From NCBI RefSeq assembly GCF_002795825.1, contig NZ_CP018800.1, forward strand, positions 558,001 to 622,000: a stretch of 64,000 nt of DNA, read 5' to 3'. The stretch's first letter is position 1, and each line of letters opens with the position of its first letter. This document shows, piece after piece, positions 52,395-60,768 of this stretch. Source of the stretch: Mariprofundus ferrinatatus. GTDB lineage: Bacteria; Pseudomonadota; Zetaproteobacteria; Mariprofundales; Mariprofundaceae. Position numbers and translations under genes: made by a program. The notes under the pieces are model-generated. The model saw only the letters and a list, made by a program, of their open reading frames with translations. It was not told the origin of the DNA and searched no databases.

Positions 52395-54170
52395 ATGGAA
52401 GGGTCGACTGAACTCTATCGACGACTTCTGGCATTTCTCTTCCCTTACAAGGGACGCCTAACCCTTGCCACACTCTGTATGGTGGTACTCGCCGCCTGTA
52501 CGGCTGCCATGGCCTGGATGCTCAAGCCTGTGCTGGATGAAGCACTTGGTGGCCAGAACCGAGACCTGATCTACCTGATTCCGCTGTTGATTATAGGCCT
52601 CTACGTTCTTAAGGGCGGAGCCTATTTCGGCCAGGCATATTTGATGGGCTATATCGGTCAGCGTGTCATCTATGATATCCGGAACCTGCTCTATGAACGG
52701 TTGACGGCCCAGTCCCTGGCCTTTTTTTCCCACCGCAAGACAGGCGAGTTGCTGGCCAGACTCTCCTACGATGTGACGCTGGTTCAGTCAGCGGTGAGTA
52801 CAGCAGTAACGGCGCTGATGCGTGACGCGATTTCAATCATATTCCTGCTGGCCGTTGTCTTTATACAGGACTGGCTGCTTGCTTTGATCGCCATGCTGGT
52901 CTTTCCGGCCGTGATCTATCCGATTGCCCGTTTCGGTCGCAAAATGCGCCGTGCCACACTGGATGGACAGGCCTCGATGGGAGACCTGACCAGCCTGCTG
53001 GAGGAGACAGTCGGTGGCATACGGGTGGTCAAGGCCTTTGGGATGGAGGAGTACGAGCGCAGCCGTTTCCGCAAGTTTACCGGCGATTTCCTTGCTCACC
53101 AGCTCAAGGTATTCCGGGTACATGCACTCTCATTTCCGATTATGGAGCTGCTTGCCGGCTTCGGTATCGCCGGTGTGCTCTTTTACGGCGGTATGCGGGT
53201 GGCATCGGGCGAAACTACTGCCGGTACGCTGGTCTCATTCCTGGCTGCGGTGATCATGCTCTACGAGCCGGTTAAAAGGCTTTCGCGTGCCAATAACGAG
53301 ATCCAGCAGGGACTCGCCGCAGCCGAACGCATTTTCGAGGTGGTCGATGAGCCGATTCAGGTTTACGACCTGGATGACGCGAAAGAGCTGGCGTCCTTCT
53401 CCGATGCGATCGTCTTTGATGATGTCAGTCTCATCTATCCCGGAACGGAGAAAAGTGTACTGGAGCGGATCAGCTTCACCGTGCGGGCAGGGCAGGTCGT
53501 GGCGTTGGTCGGACGCAGCGGTGCCGGGAAATCCTCTCTGGCTAACCTCGTTCCCCGCTTTATCGATGTAACCGAAGGGAGTGTTCTGATTGATGGCCAC
53601 GACATCCGGAACGTCACACAGGCCTCACTGCGCAATCAGATTGCACTGGTGACACAGGAGATCATCCTGTTTAACGACACCATCCTCAACAACATCGCCT
53701 ACGGCCATGAGGATATTGATTTTCAGCGTGTGGAGGAGGTCGCCCGCGCCGCAAATGCACACGAATTTATTTCCCAGCTGCCGGATGGCTATAACACCCT
53801 GGTTGGTGAGCGCGGTGCGATACTCTCCGGCGGTCAGCGTCAGCGATTGTCACTGGCACGTGCACTGCTGAAGGATTCACCGATCCTCATTCTTGATGAG
53901 GCAACCAGCGCACTGGATACGGAGTCAGAACGACTTGTGCAGCAGGCGATCGACCTGCTGATGAAGAACCGTACTGTTATCGTGATTGCCCATCGGCTTT
54001 CCACCATCCGTGATGCCGACTGTATTGTTGTGCTTGATCAGGGGCGCGTGGTGCAGAGCGGCAGGCATGATGAACTGCTGGAGCAGGGTGGTATCTATGC
54101 CGAGCTGCACCAGATGCAGTTCCAGAACGGTTCAAGTGAAACTGCAGAGAATCCGGCAGTAGTGATTTAA
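52395..54170 (+). CDS. msbA: Lipid A export ABC transporter (MsbA)
   Basis: A 591-residue half transporter: six membrane helices fused to an ATPase domain. The latter has Walker A GRSGAGKSSLANLV, LSGGQRQRLSLARALL (signature) and ILILDEATSALD (Walker B). The N-terminal LYRRLLAFLFPYKGRL and length match MsbA. It flips lipid A core across the inner membrane. It starts one base after the amiC stop and ends one base from the convergent ppx/gppA gene. Confidence 0.9.
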   Translation: MEGSTELYRRLLAFLFPYKGRLTLATLCMVVLAACTAAMAWMLKPVLDEALGGQNRDLIYLIPLLIIGLYVLKGGAYFGQAYLMGYIGQRVIYDIRNLLYERLTAQSLAFFSHRKTGELLARLSYDVTLVQSAVSTAVTALMRDAISIIFLLAVVFIQDWLLALIAMLVFPAVIYPIARFGRKMRRATLDGQASMGDLTSLLEETVGGIRVVKAFGMEEYERSRFRKFTGDFLAHQLKVFRVHALSFPIMELLAGFGIAGVLFYGGMRVASGETTAGTLVSFLAAVIMLYEPVKRLSRANNEIQQGLAAAERIFEVVDEPIQVYDLDDAKELASFSDAIVFDDVSLIYPGTEKSVLERISFTVRAGQVVALVGRSGAGKSSLANLVPRFIDVTEGSVLIDGHDIRNVTQASLRNQIALVTQEIILFNDTILNNIAYGHEDIDFQRVEEVARAANAHEFISQLPDGYNTLVGERGAILSGGQRQRLSLARALLKDSPILILDEATSALDTESERLVQQAIDLLMKNRTVIVIAHRLSTIRDADCIVVLDQGRVVQSGRHDELLEQGGIYAELHQMQFQNGSSETAENPAVVI

Positions 54171-54171
54171 T

Positions 54172-55125
54172 TCAAGTGCGCTGCTGATCAGCAACCTCCA
54201 GCCAGAGGCCTTCCAGCAGACCTGCATCCACTGAGACCAGCGCATCGTAATTCCAGCGATCCATCACCGATTCGATAATAGCCAATCCTGCAATGATCAG
54301 ATCGGCTCGCCCCGCCTCGATGGTGCGAACGTTCAGGCGCTCTTCATGCGTCAATGCCAGCAGCCTGTCGCGCAGCGATAAAAAGGCATGGCGACTCATA
54401 CGATAATTGTTGATCTTTTCAGCGTCGTAGGGGAAAAGATCGAGTGCAGTGGCAGCCAGTGTGGTTACTGTGCCGGCAGTGCCGACGAGATGGGTCGGAG
54501 CAAGGCGGTCGGGCCAGAATGCTTCGACCTCTGTGAGATGCGCATCGGCTGCCTGTTTCAGGGCTGAATAATCCTCAGGTGAGGGAGGGTCGGAGTGAAG
54601 ATGCGCCTCCACCAGCCGCACCACGCCAAGCTTGCAGCTTATGTCATCGATCCGGACCATATTGCGGGCGCGGATAAATTCAGTGCTACCGCCGCCGATA
54701 TCGAAGAGCAGCATATCATCAAGCATGTTGGTATTAAGTGCCGAACAGGCACCATTGAGCGACATGCGCGCCTCATCTTCGCCGCTGATCACCCTGATCT
54801 CCAGACCGGTCTCAGACTTCACCTGTTCGCAGAATGCTTGCCCGTTTTCAGCTTCCCTGACTGCCGCTGTGGCAGCAGCAAAGGTGCGTTCGGCAGGAAC
54901 CCCGTGTTTCTGCAGCAGCAGAGCAAACTCGCGGTAAGCAGCGATGGCGCGCTGCATGCCGGCCTCGGAGAGGCGGCCTGTATGGTGCAGCCCCTCACCC
55001 AGACGGGTGATACGGTGGGCGTAGTCAATTTCACGCCAGGGTAGTCTCCCCTTTGAGGGTTCTGCTATCAGCAGCCGGAAGGTGTTGGAGCCGCTGTCGA
55101 TGGCGGCATATGCACTTTCAGACAC
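54172..55125 (-). CDS. Ppx/GppA-family phosphatase
   Basis: A 317-residue protein with the actin-like ASKHA fold: AAIDSGSNTFRLLIAEP (phosphate loop 1) and LLFDIGGGSTEFI (loop 2), plus GTAGTVTTLAA. Its length matches the short form lacking the C-terminal HD domain. It could degrade polyphosphate or pppGpp; the sequence does not tell which. The GTG start overlaps the preceding gene by 8 nt, so it closes the argC-led minus-strand operon. Confidence 0.9.
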   Translation of the reverse strand: MSESAYAAIDSGSNTFRLLIAEPSKGRLPWREIDYAHRITRLGEGLHHTGRLSEAGMQRAIAAYREFALLLQKHGVPAERTFAAATAAVREAENGQAFCEQVKSETGLEIRVISGEDEARMSLNGACSALNTNMLDDMLLFDIGGGSTEFIRARNMVRIDDISCKLGVVRLVEAHLHSDPPSPEDYSALKQAADAHLTEVEAFWPDRLAPTHLVGTAGTVTTLAATALDLFPYDAEKINNYRMSRHAFLSLRDRLLALTHEERLNVRTIEAGRADLIIAGLAIIESVMDRWNYDALVSVDAGLLEGLWLEVADQQRT

Positions 55126-55630
55126 TGGCCTGATGGTTGCGCGCTACCTCAACATAGTGCGCAGCGGCCCGGTTTAGAAAATCCTTCTCTTCATTGCTCA
55201 ACTCACGCCGCTCCTTCGCCGGGAAACCGGCATAGAGATAGCCACCCCGCAACACCTTTCGCTCGGTAACCAGTGAACCTGCAGCAAGAAAACAGCCCTC
55301 TTCAAGCACGGCCTGATCCATGATGGTCGAGCCCATGCCGACAAGGCAGCGATCCTGAATTTCGCAACCATGCAGGATCACACGGTGGCCGACTGTAACA
55401 TCATTGCCAACAACACAGGGGGAAACCCCTCCGCTGGTGTGCAGGATGCAGTGATCCTGAATATTGGAACGCTCACCGATTTCGATGTCGTGGACGTCGC
55501 CGCGCAATACTGCCTGATACCAGATGCTGGAATCGGCACCGATTTTAACGCGCCCGATCACATCGGCTGAATCAGCGATATAGGCCGATTCATCTATTAT
55601 CGGGTTCCAGTGCAGATAAGGTCTAATCAC
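55118..55630 (-). CDS. Gamma-carbonic anhydrase family protein
   Basis: A 170-residue left-handed beta-helix protein (YrdA/CaiE/PaaY family). Zinc-binding His residues are expected in IQDHCILHT and VGHRVILHGC, after the usual VLRGDVHDIEIGERSNIQD. The start is a GTG after AAGGAGAG; the open frame upstream shadows the preceding gene, and the two overlap by 8 nt. Family members hydrate CO2 or serve as acyltransferase-like proteins; activity here is not proven. Confidence 0.88.
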   Translation of the reverse strand: MIRPYLHWNPIIDESAYIADSADVIGRVKIGADSSIWYQAVLRGDVHDIEIGERSNIQDHCILHTSGGVSPCVVGNDVTVGHRVILHGCEIQDRCLVGMGSTIMDQAVLEEGCFLAAGSLVTERKVLRGGYLYAGFPAKERRELSNEEKDFLNRAAAHYVEVARNHQASV

Positions 55631-56372
55631 GTTCACTCTCCTTGTTTGCATCTGTAACAGCAGTGACATTTCCCAGAATCGGCACAGTTACTCTGCCTGT
55701 CTGTTTCCCCTTCTCGTTGAAGACGGTGATGATCAGCTGTTCAGGGCTCCAGCTGTTCGGTCCAAGCAGGGAGCCGTCGATAAACTCCTGGCCGGTCATT
55801 TCAAATTTCACCCTATCTTTGCCCTTCGGGCTGAGTAGCACGGTTTCGTTACCGTCAGCCGACAGGATTGAAAATTGCAGCCATCCATGTGCCCAACGCG
55901 GGTAGTTGTCACCCTTCACCAGAATCAGATTATAGCTGATCAGGTTGTTCTCCTGCTGGGCAGCCGATGGCCTGAGCAAGTGCACCCCTTTCACTTTTCG
56001 GGCGGCAAGGACATCATCGAACATGGTAAGGCGCTTCTGCATCGCTGAGTTCTTATGAACAAGCCGTTGCAGCTCCTGTTTCATGGCCTCTATCTGGGCA
56101 TTGCTTAAGGAGAGTAGTGCCTCTGTCTCGGCACTCTGTTTGCGCAGCTGCTCATGCTTGAGTTGTAACTCGCGGCTCTGCTGTTCCTGCAGATAATAGG
56201 CCTGCTTGTCCGAGGCCAGTGCGCTGATAATGATCACAGAGACAGTCACCACCAGCAGAACCGCCACAATCAACAGCACCACCGGATAGACGCGGAAGCT
56301 TAATGAGCGTCCTCCATCCTGAGTAAGCTTGAAATGTACAGGCAGGTTGAATGCCTCATACAATGATTTCAT
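55623..56372 (-). CDS. Membrane-anchored coiled-coil protein, DUF6776-like
   Basis: A 249-residue protein of unknown function. One helix (about 29-52, VVLLIVAVLLVVTVSVIIIS) is followed by a coiled coil (about 57-115, with heptad Leu and Glu/Gln) and a beta-rich C-terminal domain (about 140-245, including YPRWAHGWLQFSILS). The architecture resembles the DUF6776 family described in Proteobacteria, sometimes next to peptidoglycan genes. It lies 9 nt after argC and overlaps the carbonic anhydrase gene. Confidence 0.7.
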   Translation of the reverse strand: MKSLYEAFNLPVHFKLTQDGGRSLSFRVYPVVLLIVAVLLVVTVSVIIISALASDKQAYYLQEQQSRELQLKHEQLRKQSAETEALLSLSNAQIEAMKQELQRLVHKNSAMQKRLTMFDDVLAARKVKGVHLLRPSAAQQENNLISYNLILVKGDNYPRWAHGWLQFSILSADGNETVLLSPKGKDRVKFEMTGQEFIDGSLLGPNSWSPEQLIITVFNEKGKQTGRVTVPILGNVTAVTDANKESERD

Positions 56373-56381
56373 CAGGCGGGC

Positions 56382-57416
56382 CTAAGGCCAGAGAGCGTGG
56401 ATGGCCAATCCTTCAGTTTCTTCGATTGAGAACATCAGGTTGGCATTCTGCATTGCCTGACCTGCCGCGCCTTTGAGCAGGTTGTCGATGCAGCTGACAA
56501 TAACCGCTTCACTGTCACTGAGCTGGCAGATACCGATATCGCACCGGTTGCTGCCGGAAACCCCTGCAGTCGAAGGGAGTACGCCTTCGGGCAGTACTTT
56601 GACAAACGGTTCATCCTCATACCGCTGCATCAATGCGGCGTGCCATGAGCCTGTATCTTTGCCGCTCAGATGCAGTGTGGTCAGCATGCCCCGCGTCATC
56701 GGAAGAATATGCGGCACGAAACGCACGGAAATTTCAGCGCCGGAAAAGCCGCTGGCCCACTCTTCCATCTCCCAGGCATGCCGGTGTCGGGGCAGGCCGT
56801 AAGCCTTCACCGATTCATTGATTTCACAGTAGAGCAGGTCTGTCTTGGCACTCCTGCCGGCACCGGATGTGCCCGACTTCGAGTCAACAATGATTGATGA
56901 ACTGTCGAGCAGGCCTTTTTCAAGCAGCGGAACCAGAGGAAGCAGGGTCGATGTCGGATAACATCCAGGGTTGGCAATAAGTCGGGCGCTCTTTGCCGCC
57001 TCCCTGTTGAATTCGCAGAGTCCATACACAGCTTCATTGAACAGTTCAGGATGCGGGTGTTCGACACCATAGGCGGCCCGGTAAGTCTCATGCGTTTTAT
57101 GCCGGAAATCAGCCGAGAGATCGACAACCTTCTTGCCTGCTGCGAGGGCTGAATAAACGCTGCCTGCAGCAGCGCCATGCGGTAGCGCGGTAAATACCAG
57201 TTCGATATTATCTGCAAGCCGGGCATCGGCTGCCTTCAACTCCATACCGGCGACATCTCCGCCACATCCCGGCAGTACCTCGCCGGCAAATTTCCCGGCC
57301 TGTGAGTGGGCACCCAGATGGGCGATCTCAAAATGGGGGTGGGCTTCGATAAGCCGGATAAGTTCGGCACCGGTGTAACCGGTGGCTCCGAGAATGGCGA
57401 CAGGTATCTGTTTCAT
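56382..57416 (-). CDS. argC: N-acetyl-gamma-glutamyl-phosphate reductase
   Basis: A 344-residue ArgC of arginine synthesis. It has the NADP loop ILGATGYTGAELIRL, the catalytic Cys in LIANPGCYPTST, and HRHAWEMEEW. No Shine-Dalgarno sequence is visible before the ATG. A good -10 element ends only six bases upstream, suggesting a leaderless transcript. It heads a four-gene minus-strand run. Confidence 0.95.
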   Translation of the reverse strand: MKQIPVAILGATGYTGAELIRLIEAHPHFEIAHLGAHSQAGKFAGEVLPGCGGDVAGMELKAADARLADNIELVFTALPHGAAAGSVYSALAAGKKVVDLSADFRHKTHETYRAAYGVEHPHPELFNEAVYGLCEFNREAAKSARLIANPGCYPTSTLLPLVPLLEKGLLDSSSIIVDSKSGTSGAGRSAKTDLLYCEINESVKAYGLPRHRHAWEMEEWASGFSGAEISVRFVPHILPMTRGMLTTLHLSGKDTGSWHAALMQRYEDEPFVKVLPEGVLPSTAGVSGSNRCDIGICQLSDSEAVIVSCIDNLLKGAAGQAMQNANLMFSIEETEGLAIHALWP

Positions 57417-57422
57417 GCTGGC

Positions 57423-57450
57423 ATGATACGCAATGCAACGGTGCCATCAA
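57423..57450 (-). promoter_or_regulatory. Candidate promoter for argC, giving a leaderless mRNA
   Basis: On the minus strand, TTGATG (57450-57445), a 16-nt spacer and TATCAT (57428-57423) precede the ATG by six bases. Transcription would begin at or next to the start codon. Confidence 0.5.
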
Positions 57451-57477
57451 ATGATTTCGGGATATGGGATACACACA

Positions 57478-57503
57478 AGTAGAAACGGCGATATATTTCT
57501 ACT
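57478..57503. promoter_or_regulatory. Inverted repeat between divergent argC and DUF1538 operons
   Basis: AGTAGAAA (57478-57485) and TTTCTACT (57496-57503), perfect 8-bp arms with a 10-nt centre, lie between the two candidate promoters. It may be an operator; it does not match the E. coli ARG box. Confidence 0.4.
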
Positions 57504-57547
57504 GGAAAACCGGAACAGAAATACAGAGGTTTGCCGGAGTATGTGGG

Positions 57548-57576
57548 TTGCGGCAATGGCGTGCTTGCGATACGAT
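57548..57576 (+). promoter_or_regulatory. Promoter of the DUF1538/P-II operon
   Basis: TTGCGG (57548-57553), 17-nt spacer, TACGAT (57571-57576). It would give a short leader containing the small ORF at 57606. Confidence 0.55.
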
Positions 57577-57605
57577 ATGAAAGCATCTTTTGGTAAGGGG
57601 AGACC

Positions 57606-57638
57606 ATGATTCAGCAGCCATTTCGAGTTCGCCTGTGA
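57606..57638 (+). CDS. Ten-residue leader ORF overlapping the DUF1538 start
   Basis: ATG at 57606 follows a strong AAGGGGAG ribosome-binding site and encodes [10 protein letters not shown], stopping at TGA 57636-57638. The GTG start of the DUF1538 gene (57635) overlaps that stop as GTGA. The membrane-protein gene itself has no ribosome-binding site, so translation may depend on ribosomes finishing this ORF. It is too short to confirm by sequence alone. Confidence 0.45.
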   Translation: MIQQPFRVRL

Positions 57639-58375
57639 ACCCTCGTATCCTGTTGGGTCTGTTCCGTCCGCTCTTCGAAGCGGCGCGCGACCTTGCCCCG
57701 ATTATTCTGGTCATTCTCTTTTTTCAGGAGCTGGTGTTAAAGCAGCCGATTCCCAACATGGAGGAGATGATCACCGGGCTGGTTATGGTGTTGCTGGGGC
57801 TGGCACTCTTTGTCAGGGGATTGGAGATCGGCCTCTTCCCGCTCGGTGAATCGATGGCCTTTGCCTTTGCAAAAAAGGGTAACGTGTTCTGGTTGCTTCT
57901 CTTCGCCTTTCTGCTCGGATTCGGTACCACGGTAGCAGAGCCTGCCCTGATCGCAGTGGCCGGCAAGGCAGCCGAAGTTGCCGCTGAGAGTGGCGTGATC
58001 GATGCCACGGAGGCGTCGATGGATGGCTATGCAAACTCGTTGCGAATGACAGTAGCTATGTCGGTTGGAACGGCCATTGTGCTCGGAGTCCTGCGTATTC
58101 TGAAAGGGTGGCCGCTCCACTTCTGTATTATTGGCGGCTATTTTATTGTGGTCGCCATGACCTATTTCGCACCACCGGAAATTATCGGTATCGCCTACGA
58201 TTCCGGTGGTGTGACTACATCAACAATTACCGTGCCGCTGGTTACCGCGCTCGGCGTTGGTCTTGCCACCGCTATCCGAGGCCGTAATCCGATGCTCGAT
58301 GGCTTCGGCCTGATTGCCTTTGCATCACTGTTGCCGATGATCTTCGTGATGCTGTTCGGGATTGTCACTGCATGA
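57635..58375 (+). CDS. DUF1538 family membrane protein, copy 1
   Basis: A polytopic inner-membrane protein (246 residues from the GTG at 57635) with about seven helices. Two striking conserved stretches sit in the membrane: [17 protein letters not shown] and [20 protein letters not shown], followed by [13 protein letters not shown]. The polar residues in these stretches suggest an ion or solute path. DUF1538 has no assigned function. The stop overlaps the start of the second copy (ATGA), and a P-II-like gene follows. A TTG at 57590 is an alternative start. Confidence 0.85.
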   Translation: MNPRILLGLFRPLFEAARDLAPIILVILFFQELVLKQPIPNMEEMITGLVMVLLGLALFVRGLEIGLFPLGESMAFAFAKKGNVFWLLLFAFLLGFGTTVAEPALIAVAGKAAEVAAESGVIDATEASMDGYANSLRMTVAMSVGTAIVLGVLRILKGWPLHFCIIGGYFIVVAMTYFAPPEIIGIAYDSGGVTTSTITVPLVTALGVGLATAIRGRNPMLDGFGLIAFASLLPMIFVMLFGIVTA

Positions 58376-59166
58376 GCCATATTTCCCTGTTTCTCGAGAC
58401 GATGCAGTCGACGCTGCGCGATGTGCTGCCGATCGCAGCTGTTCTGCTCGGATTCCAGCTGTTTGTGTTGCGCGAGCGAATTGCCCACGTCTGGCGGGTA
58501 CTGCGCGGTTTTATCTATGTTCTGCTCGGGCTGGCGCTCTTTTTGATGGGTCTGGAGGAGGCGATATTCCCGCTTGGCGAGGTGATGGCGGCGCAATTAA
58601 CTAATCCCGTCTTTCTCTACGGCGATGGTATGCCGGTAGCAGATTCGGTTCACTGGATCGATTATGCCTGGGTTTATGTATTTGCGTTTGCTATCGGTCT
58701 TGCCACGACGCTTGCCGAGCCATCGCTGATCGCGGTTGGCATGAAAGCACAGCAGGTATCCGGTGGCGCAATCTCGGCGTGGGGGTTAAGGCTTGCCGTC
58801 TCACTCGGCGTGGCGCTTGGCGTCTCGCTTGGCTGTTACCGTATTGTCACAGGCACCGATCTCTGGATCTATATTGTGACAGCCTACATTGTCGTGATCG
58901 TGCAGACGATGCGTGCGCCTAAGATGATTATCCCGCTGGCCTATGACTCCGGTGGCGTTACCACTTCAACAGTTACAGTTCCGTTGCTTGCAGCCCTTGG
59001 GTTGGGGCTTGCGGCAACGATTCCGGGCCGAAGTCCGTTGATTGACGGTTTCGGTCTGATTGCGTTTGCCAGTGTCTTTCCAATCATGAGTGTGATGGGT
59101 TATGCCCAGATCAGTCGATGGCTGGAAATGCGCAGGCAGGTTACAGGAGGGAATGATGCGCTTTAA
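58372..59166 (+). CDS. DUF1538 family membrane protein, copy 2
   Basis: A 264-residue polytopic paralogue of the preceding protein with the same signatures: [17 protein letters not shown] and [20 protein letters not shown], then [15 protein letters not shown]. The two copies probably form a heterodimer with pseudo-twofold symmetry; in some genomes, as I recall, a single longer DUF1538 protein is found. It overlaps the P-II-like gene that follows by 11 nt. Confidence 0.87.
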   Translation: MSHISLFLETMQSTLRDVLPIAAVLLGFQLFVLRERIAHVWRVLRGFIYVLLGLALFLMGLEEAIFPLGEVMAAQLTNPVFLYGDGMPVADSVHWIDYAWVYVFAFAIGLATTLAEPSLIAVGMKAQQVSGGAISAWGLRLAVSLGVALGVSLGCYRIVTGTDLWIYIVTAYIVVIVQTMRAPKMIIPLAYDSGGVTTSTVTVPLLAALGLGLAATIPGRSPLIDGFGLIAFASVFPIMSVMGYAQISRWLEMRRQVTGGNDAL

Positions 59167-59506
59167 ATTATTGATAGCATTGGTTTCAGACGAAAAAACG
59201 GATGAGATCATGCGCGTTGCAAGAGAGGCGGGCGCTACCGGAGCCACGGTCGTCGGCGATGCCCGCGGTGAGGGGCTCAACCCGAAGAAGACCTTCTTCG
59301 GTCTTACACTGGAGTCGCAGCGGGATATGCTGCTGTTTCTGGTGGAGGAGCATTTGAGCCGCAAAATACTGGAACGTATTGCTGAGGCGGCGGGCTTTGA
59401 AAAAAACCCCGGTTCAGGCGTAGCATTCCAGATAGATGTGGAGGATGCGATAGGTCTGGGAGGGCAGATCATGTGTCTTCTCGATGAGGTGGAGGACGAG
59501 CTATGA
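59156..59506 (+). CDS. P-II-like regulatory protein
   Basis: A 116-residue ferredoxin-like protein of the P-II superfamily. The first strand [20 protein letters not shown], the LESQRDMLLFLVEEH helix and GVAFQIDVEDAIGL fit the fold. The T-loop (GDARGEGLNPKKTFFG) lacks the Tyr51 that is uridylylated in GlnB/GlnK, so control by GlnD is unlikely. It probably binds a small ligand and gates the DUF1538 proteins, by analogy with GlnK-AmtB. The ATG at 59156 follows CAGGAGG at the best spacing. Confidence 0.85.
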   Translation: MRFKLLIALVSDEKTDEIMRVAREAGATGATVVGDARGEGLNPKKTFFGLTLESQRDMLLFLVEEHLSRKILERIAEAAGFEKNPGSGVAFQIDVEDAIGLGGQIMCLLDEVEDEL

Positions 59507-59907
59507 GCAAACAGGAACTGTTTACCGTTCGCGATGTGATGAAAGCGGACTACGACATGGTCGATGGGGTGGCAACGGTACGCCAGGCGCTGGAGGTGAT
59601 GCGTTTTGTCGAAACCAAGTGTCTGGTCGTGGACAAGCGTCATGAGCGTGATGAGTACGGCATCGTACTGCTCTCCGATATCGCTCGTGAGGTGCTTGCA
59701 ACCAAACGCTCTCCGGATCGTGTCAGTATCTATGAGGTGATGACCAAACCAGCTATCACGGTGCACCCCGATATGGATATCCGTTATGCCAGCGCGCTGT
59801 TTGCCCGTTTTCATATCTCGCGCGCACCGGTGGTCGAGAATGGCATGATTATCGGCATCATCAGCCATACCGATATGGTGATCAAGGGGTTGATGAATCT
59901 CACCTGA
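59503..59907 (+). CDS. CBS-domain pair protein
   Basis: A 134-residue soluble protein of two CBS motifs: VRDVMKADYDMVDGVATVRQ and IYEVMTKPAITVHPDMDIRY, the second ending APVVENGMIIGIISHTDMV. CBS pairs usually bind adenine nucleotides. Overlap with the P-II-like gene (ATGA) ties it to the same unit, probably as a second, energy-sensing input. Confidence 0.92.
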   Translation: MSKQELFTVRDVMKADYDMVDGVATVRQALEVMRFVETKCLVVDKRHERDEYGIVLLSDIAREVLATKRSPDRVSIYEVMTKPAITVHPDMDIRYASALFARFHISRAPVVENGMIIGIISHTDMVIKGLMNLT

Positions 59908-60686
59908 TGGAGTTGTTGTTCTCCAAATTACTGTCCCAGCTGATCCTGCCCCCGGGCGGACTGATTCTGCTGGCGCTTATCGGTCTGTTTTTCCACAGGC
60001 AACTTTTAGGCCGCTTGCTGATCTTCTTCTCACTCTTCTCATTCTGGGCCCTCTCCATGGAGCCGGTGCGAGATGTTCTGCTCATGCCGCTGGAGCAGGC
60101 CTCCCCTCCATTCAAACCTGATCAGTTACCCAGGCATGAACGGCTGGCGGTTGTTGTGCTGGGTGGTGGTGTTTATGAGCAGGCCCCGGAGTTTGGCAGT
60201 AGAGATGCTCTCAAGCCTCAAGCGATGATGCGCACCATCTATGCGGCCGAGTTGGCAAAGAGTACCGGCCTTGACGTCTATGCCTCGGGAGGTGTCGTGC
60301 TCACAGAGGGGGTCGAGCCCGAGGGCGTTGTGATGCAGCGCTGGCTCAAACGGTTCGGCGTGGCGGAAGAAAAAATCCATGTCGAAGCCTCATCAGGCAA
60401 CACATGGGAGAACGCTGCCAATCTTAAGAAGCTTCTTGCTGAGAACGATATCTCGACAGTGATTCTTGTAACTACGGCATGGCATATGCCGCGTTCGGTA
60501 TCATCATTCAGGGCGCACGGGCTGAAGGTGATTGCCGCACCCTGTGACTTCAAGGTAAGCCGCAGGGGTTATGATCTGCGCAGTGCCCTGCCGCGCTGGG
60601 ATGTCTTTGCTGAGAGCTGCGATGGCCTGCACGAATACCTCGGCATGCTCTGGTATCGATTGAAAGGGGTGGTTCGAGAAAAGTAA
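59907..60686 (+). CDS. YdcF/ElyC-family (DUF218) membrane protein
   Basis: A 259-residue inner-membrane protein with two N-terminal helices (about 8-30 and 33-50) and a DUF218 domain: AVVVLGGGVYE, HVEASSGNTWENAANLKKLL and VTTAWHMPRSVSSF. E. coli ElyC affects envelope and lipid-carrier metabolism. It shares one base with the CBS gene stop, but may have a function of its own. Confidence 0.88.
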   Translation: MELLFSKLLSQLILPPGGLILLALIGLFFHRQLLGRLLIFFSLFSFWALSMEPVRDVLLMPLEQASPPFKPDQLPRHERLAVVVLGGGVYEQAPEFGSRDALKPQAMMRTIYAAELAKSTGLDVYASGGVVLTEGVEPEGVVMQRWLKRFGVAEEKIHVEASSGNTWENAANLKKLLAENDISTVILVTTAWHMPRSVSSFRAHGLKVIAAPCDFKVSRRGYDLRSALPRWDVFAESCDGLHEYLGMLWYRLKGVVREK

Positions 60687-60693
60687 ACAGTAC

Positions 60694-60722
60694 TGGCCAA
60701 GTTACATGGACGGGTCTATAAA
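60694..60722 (+). promoter_or_regulatory. Candidate promoter of the suc operon
   Basis: TGGCCA (60694-60699), 17-nt spacer, TATAAA (60717-60722), about 46 nt before the GTG start of sucA. Confidence 0.5.
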
Positions 60723-60768
60723 TGGGTGTATCAGCAGGGTCCGCCACAGGGGCCCGAACGGAGGGTTT

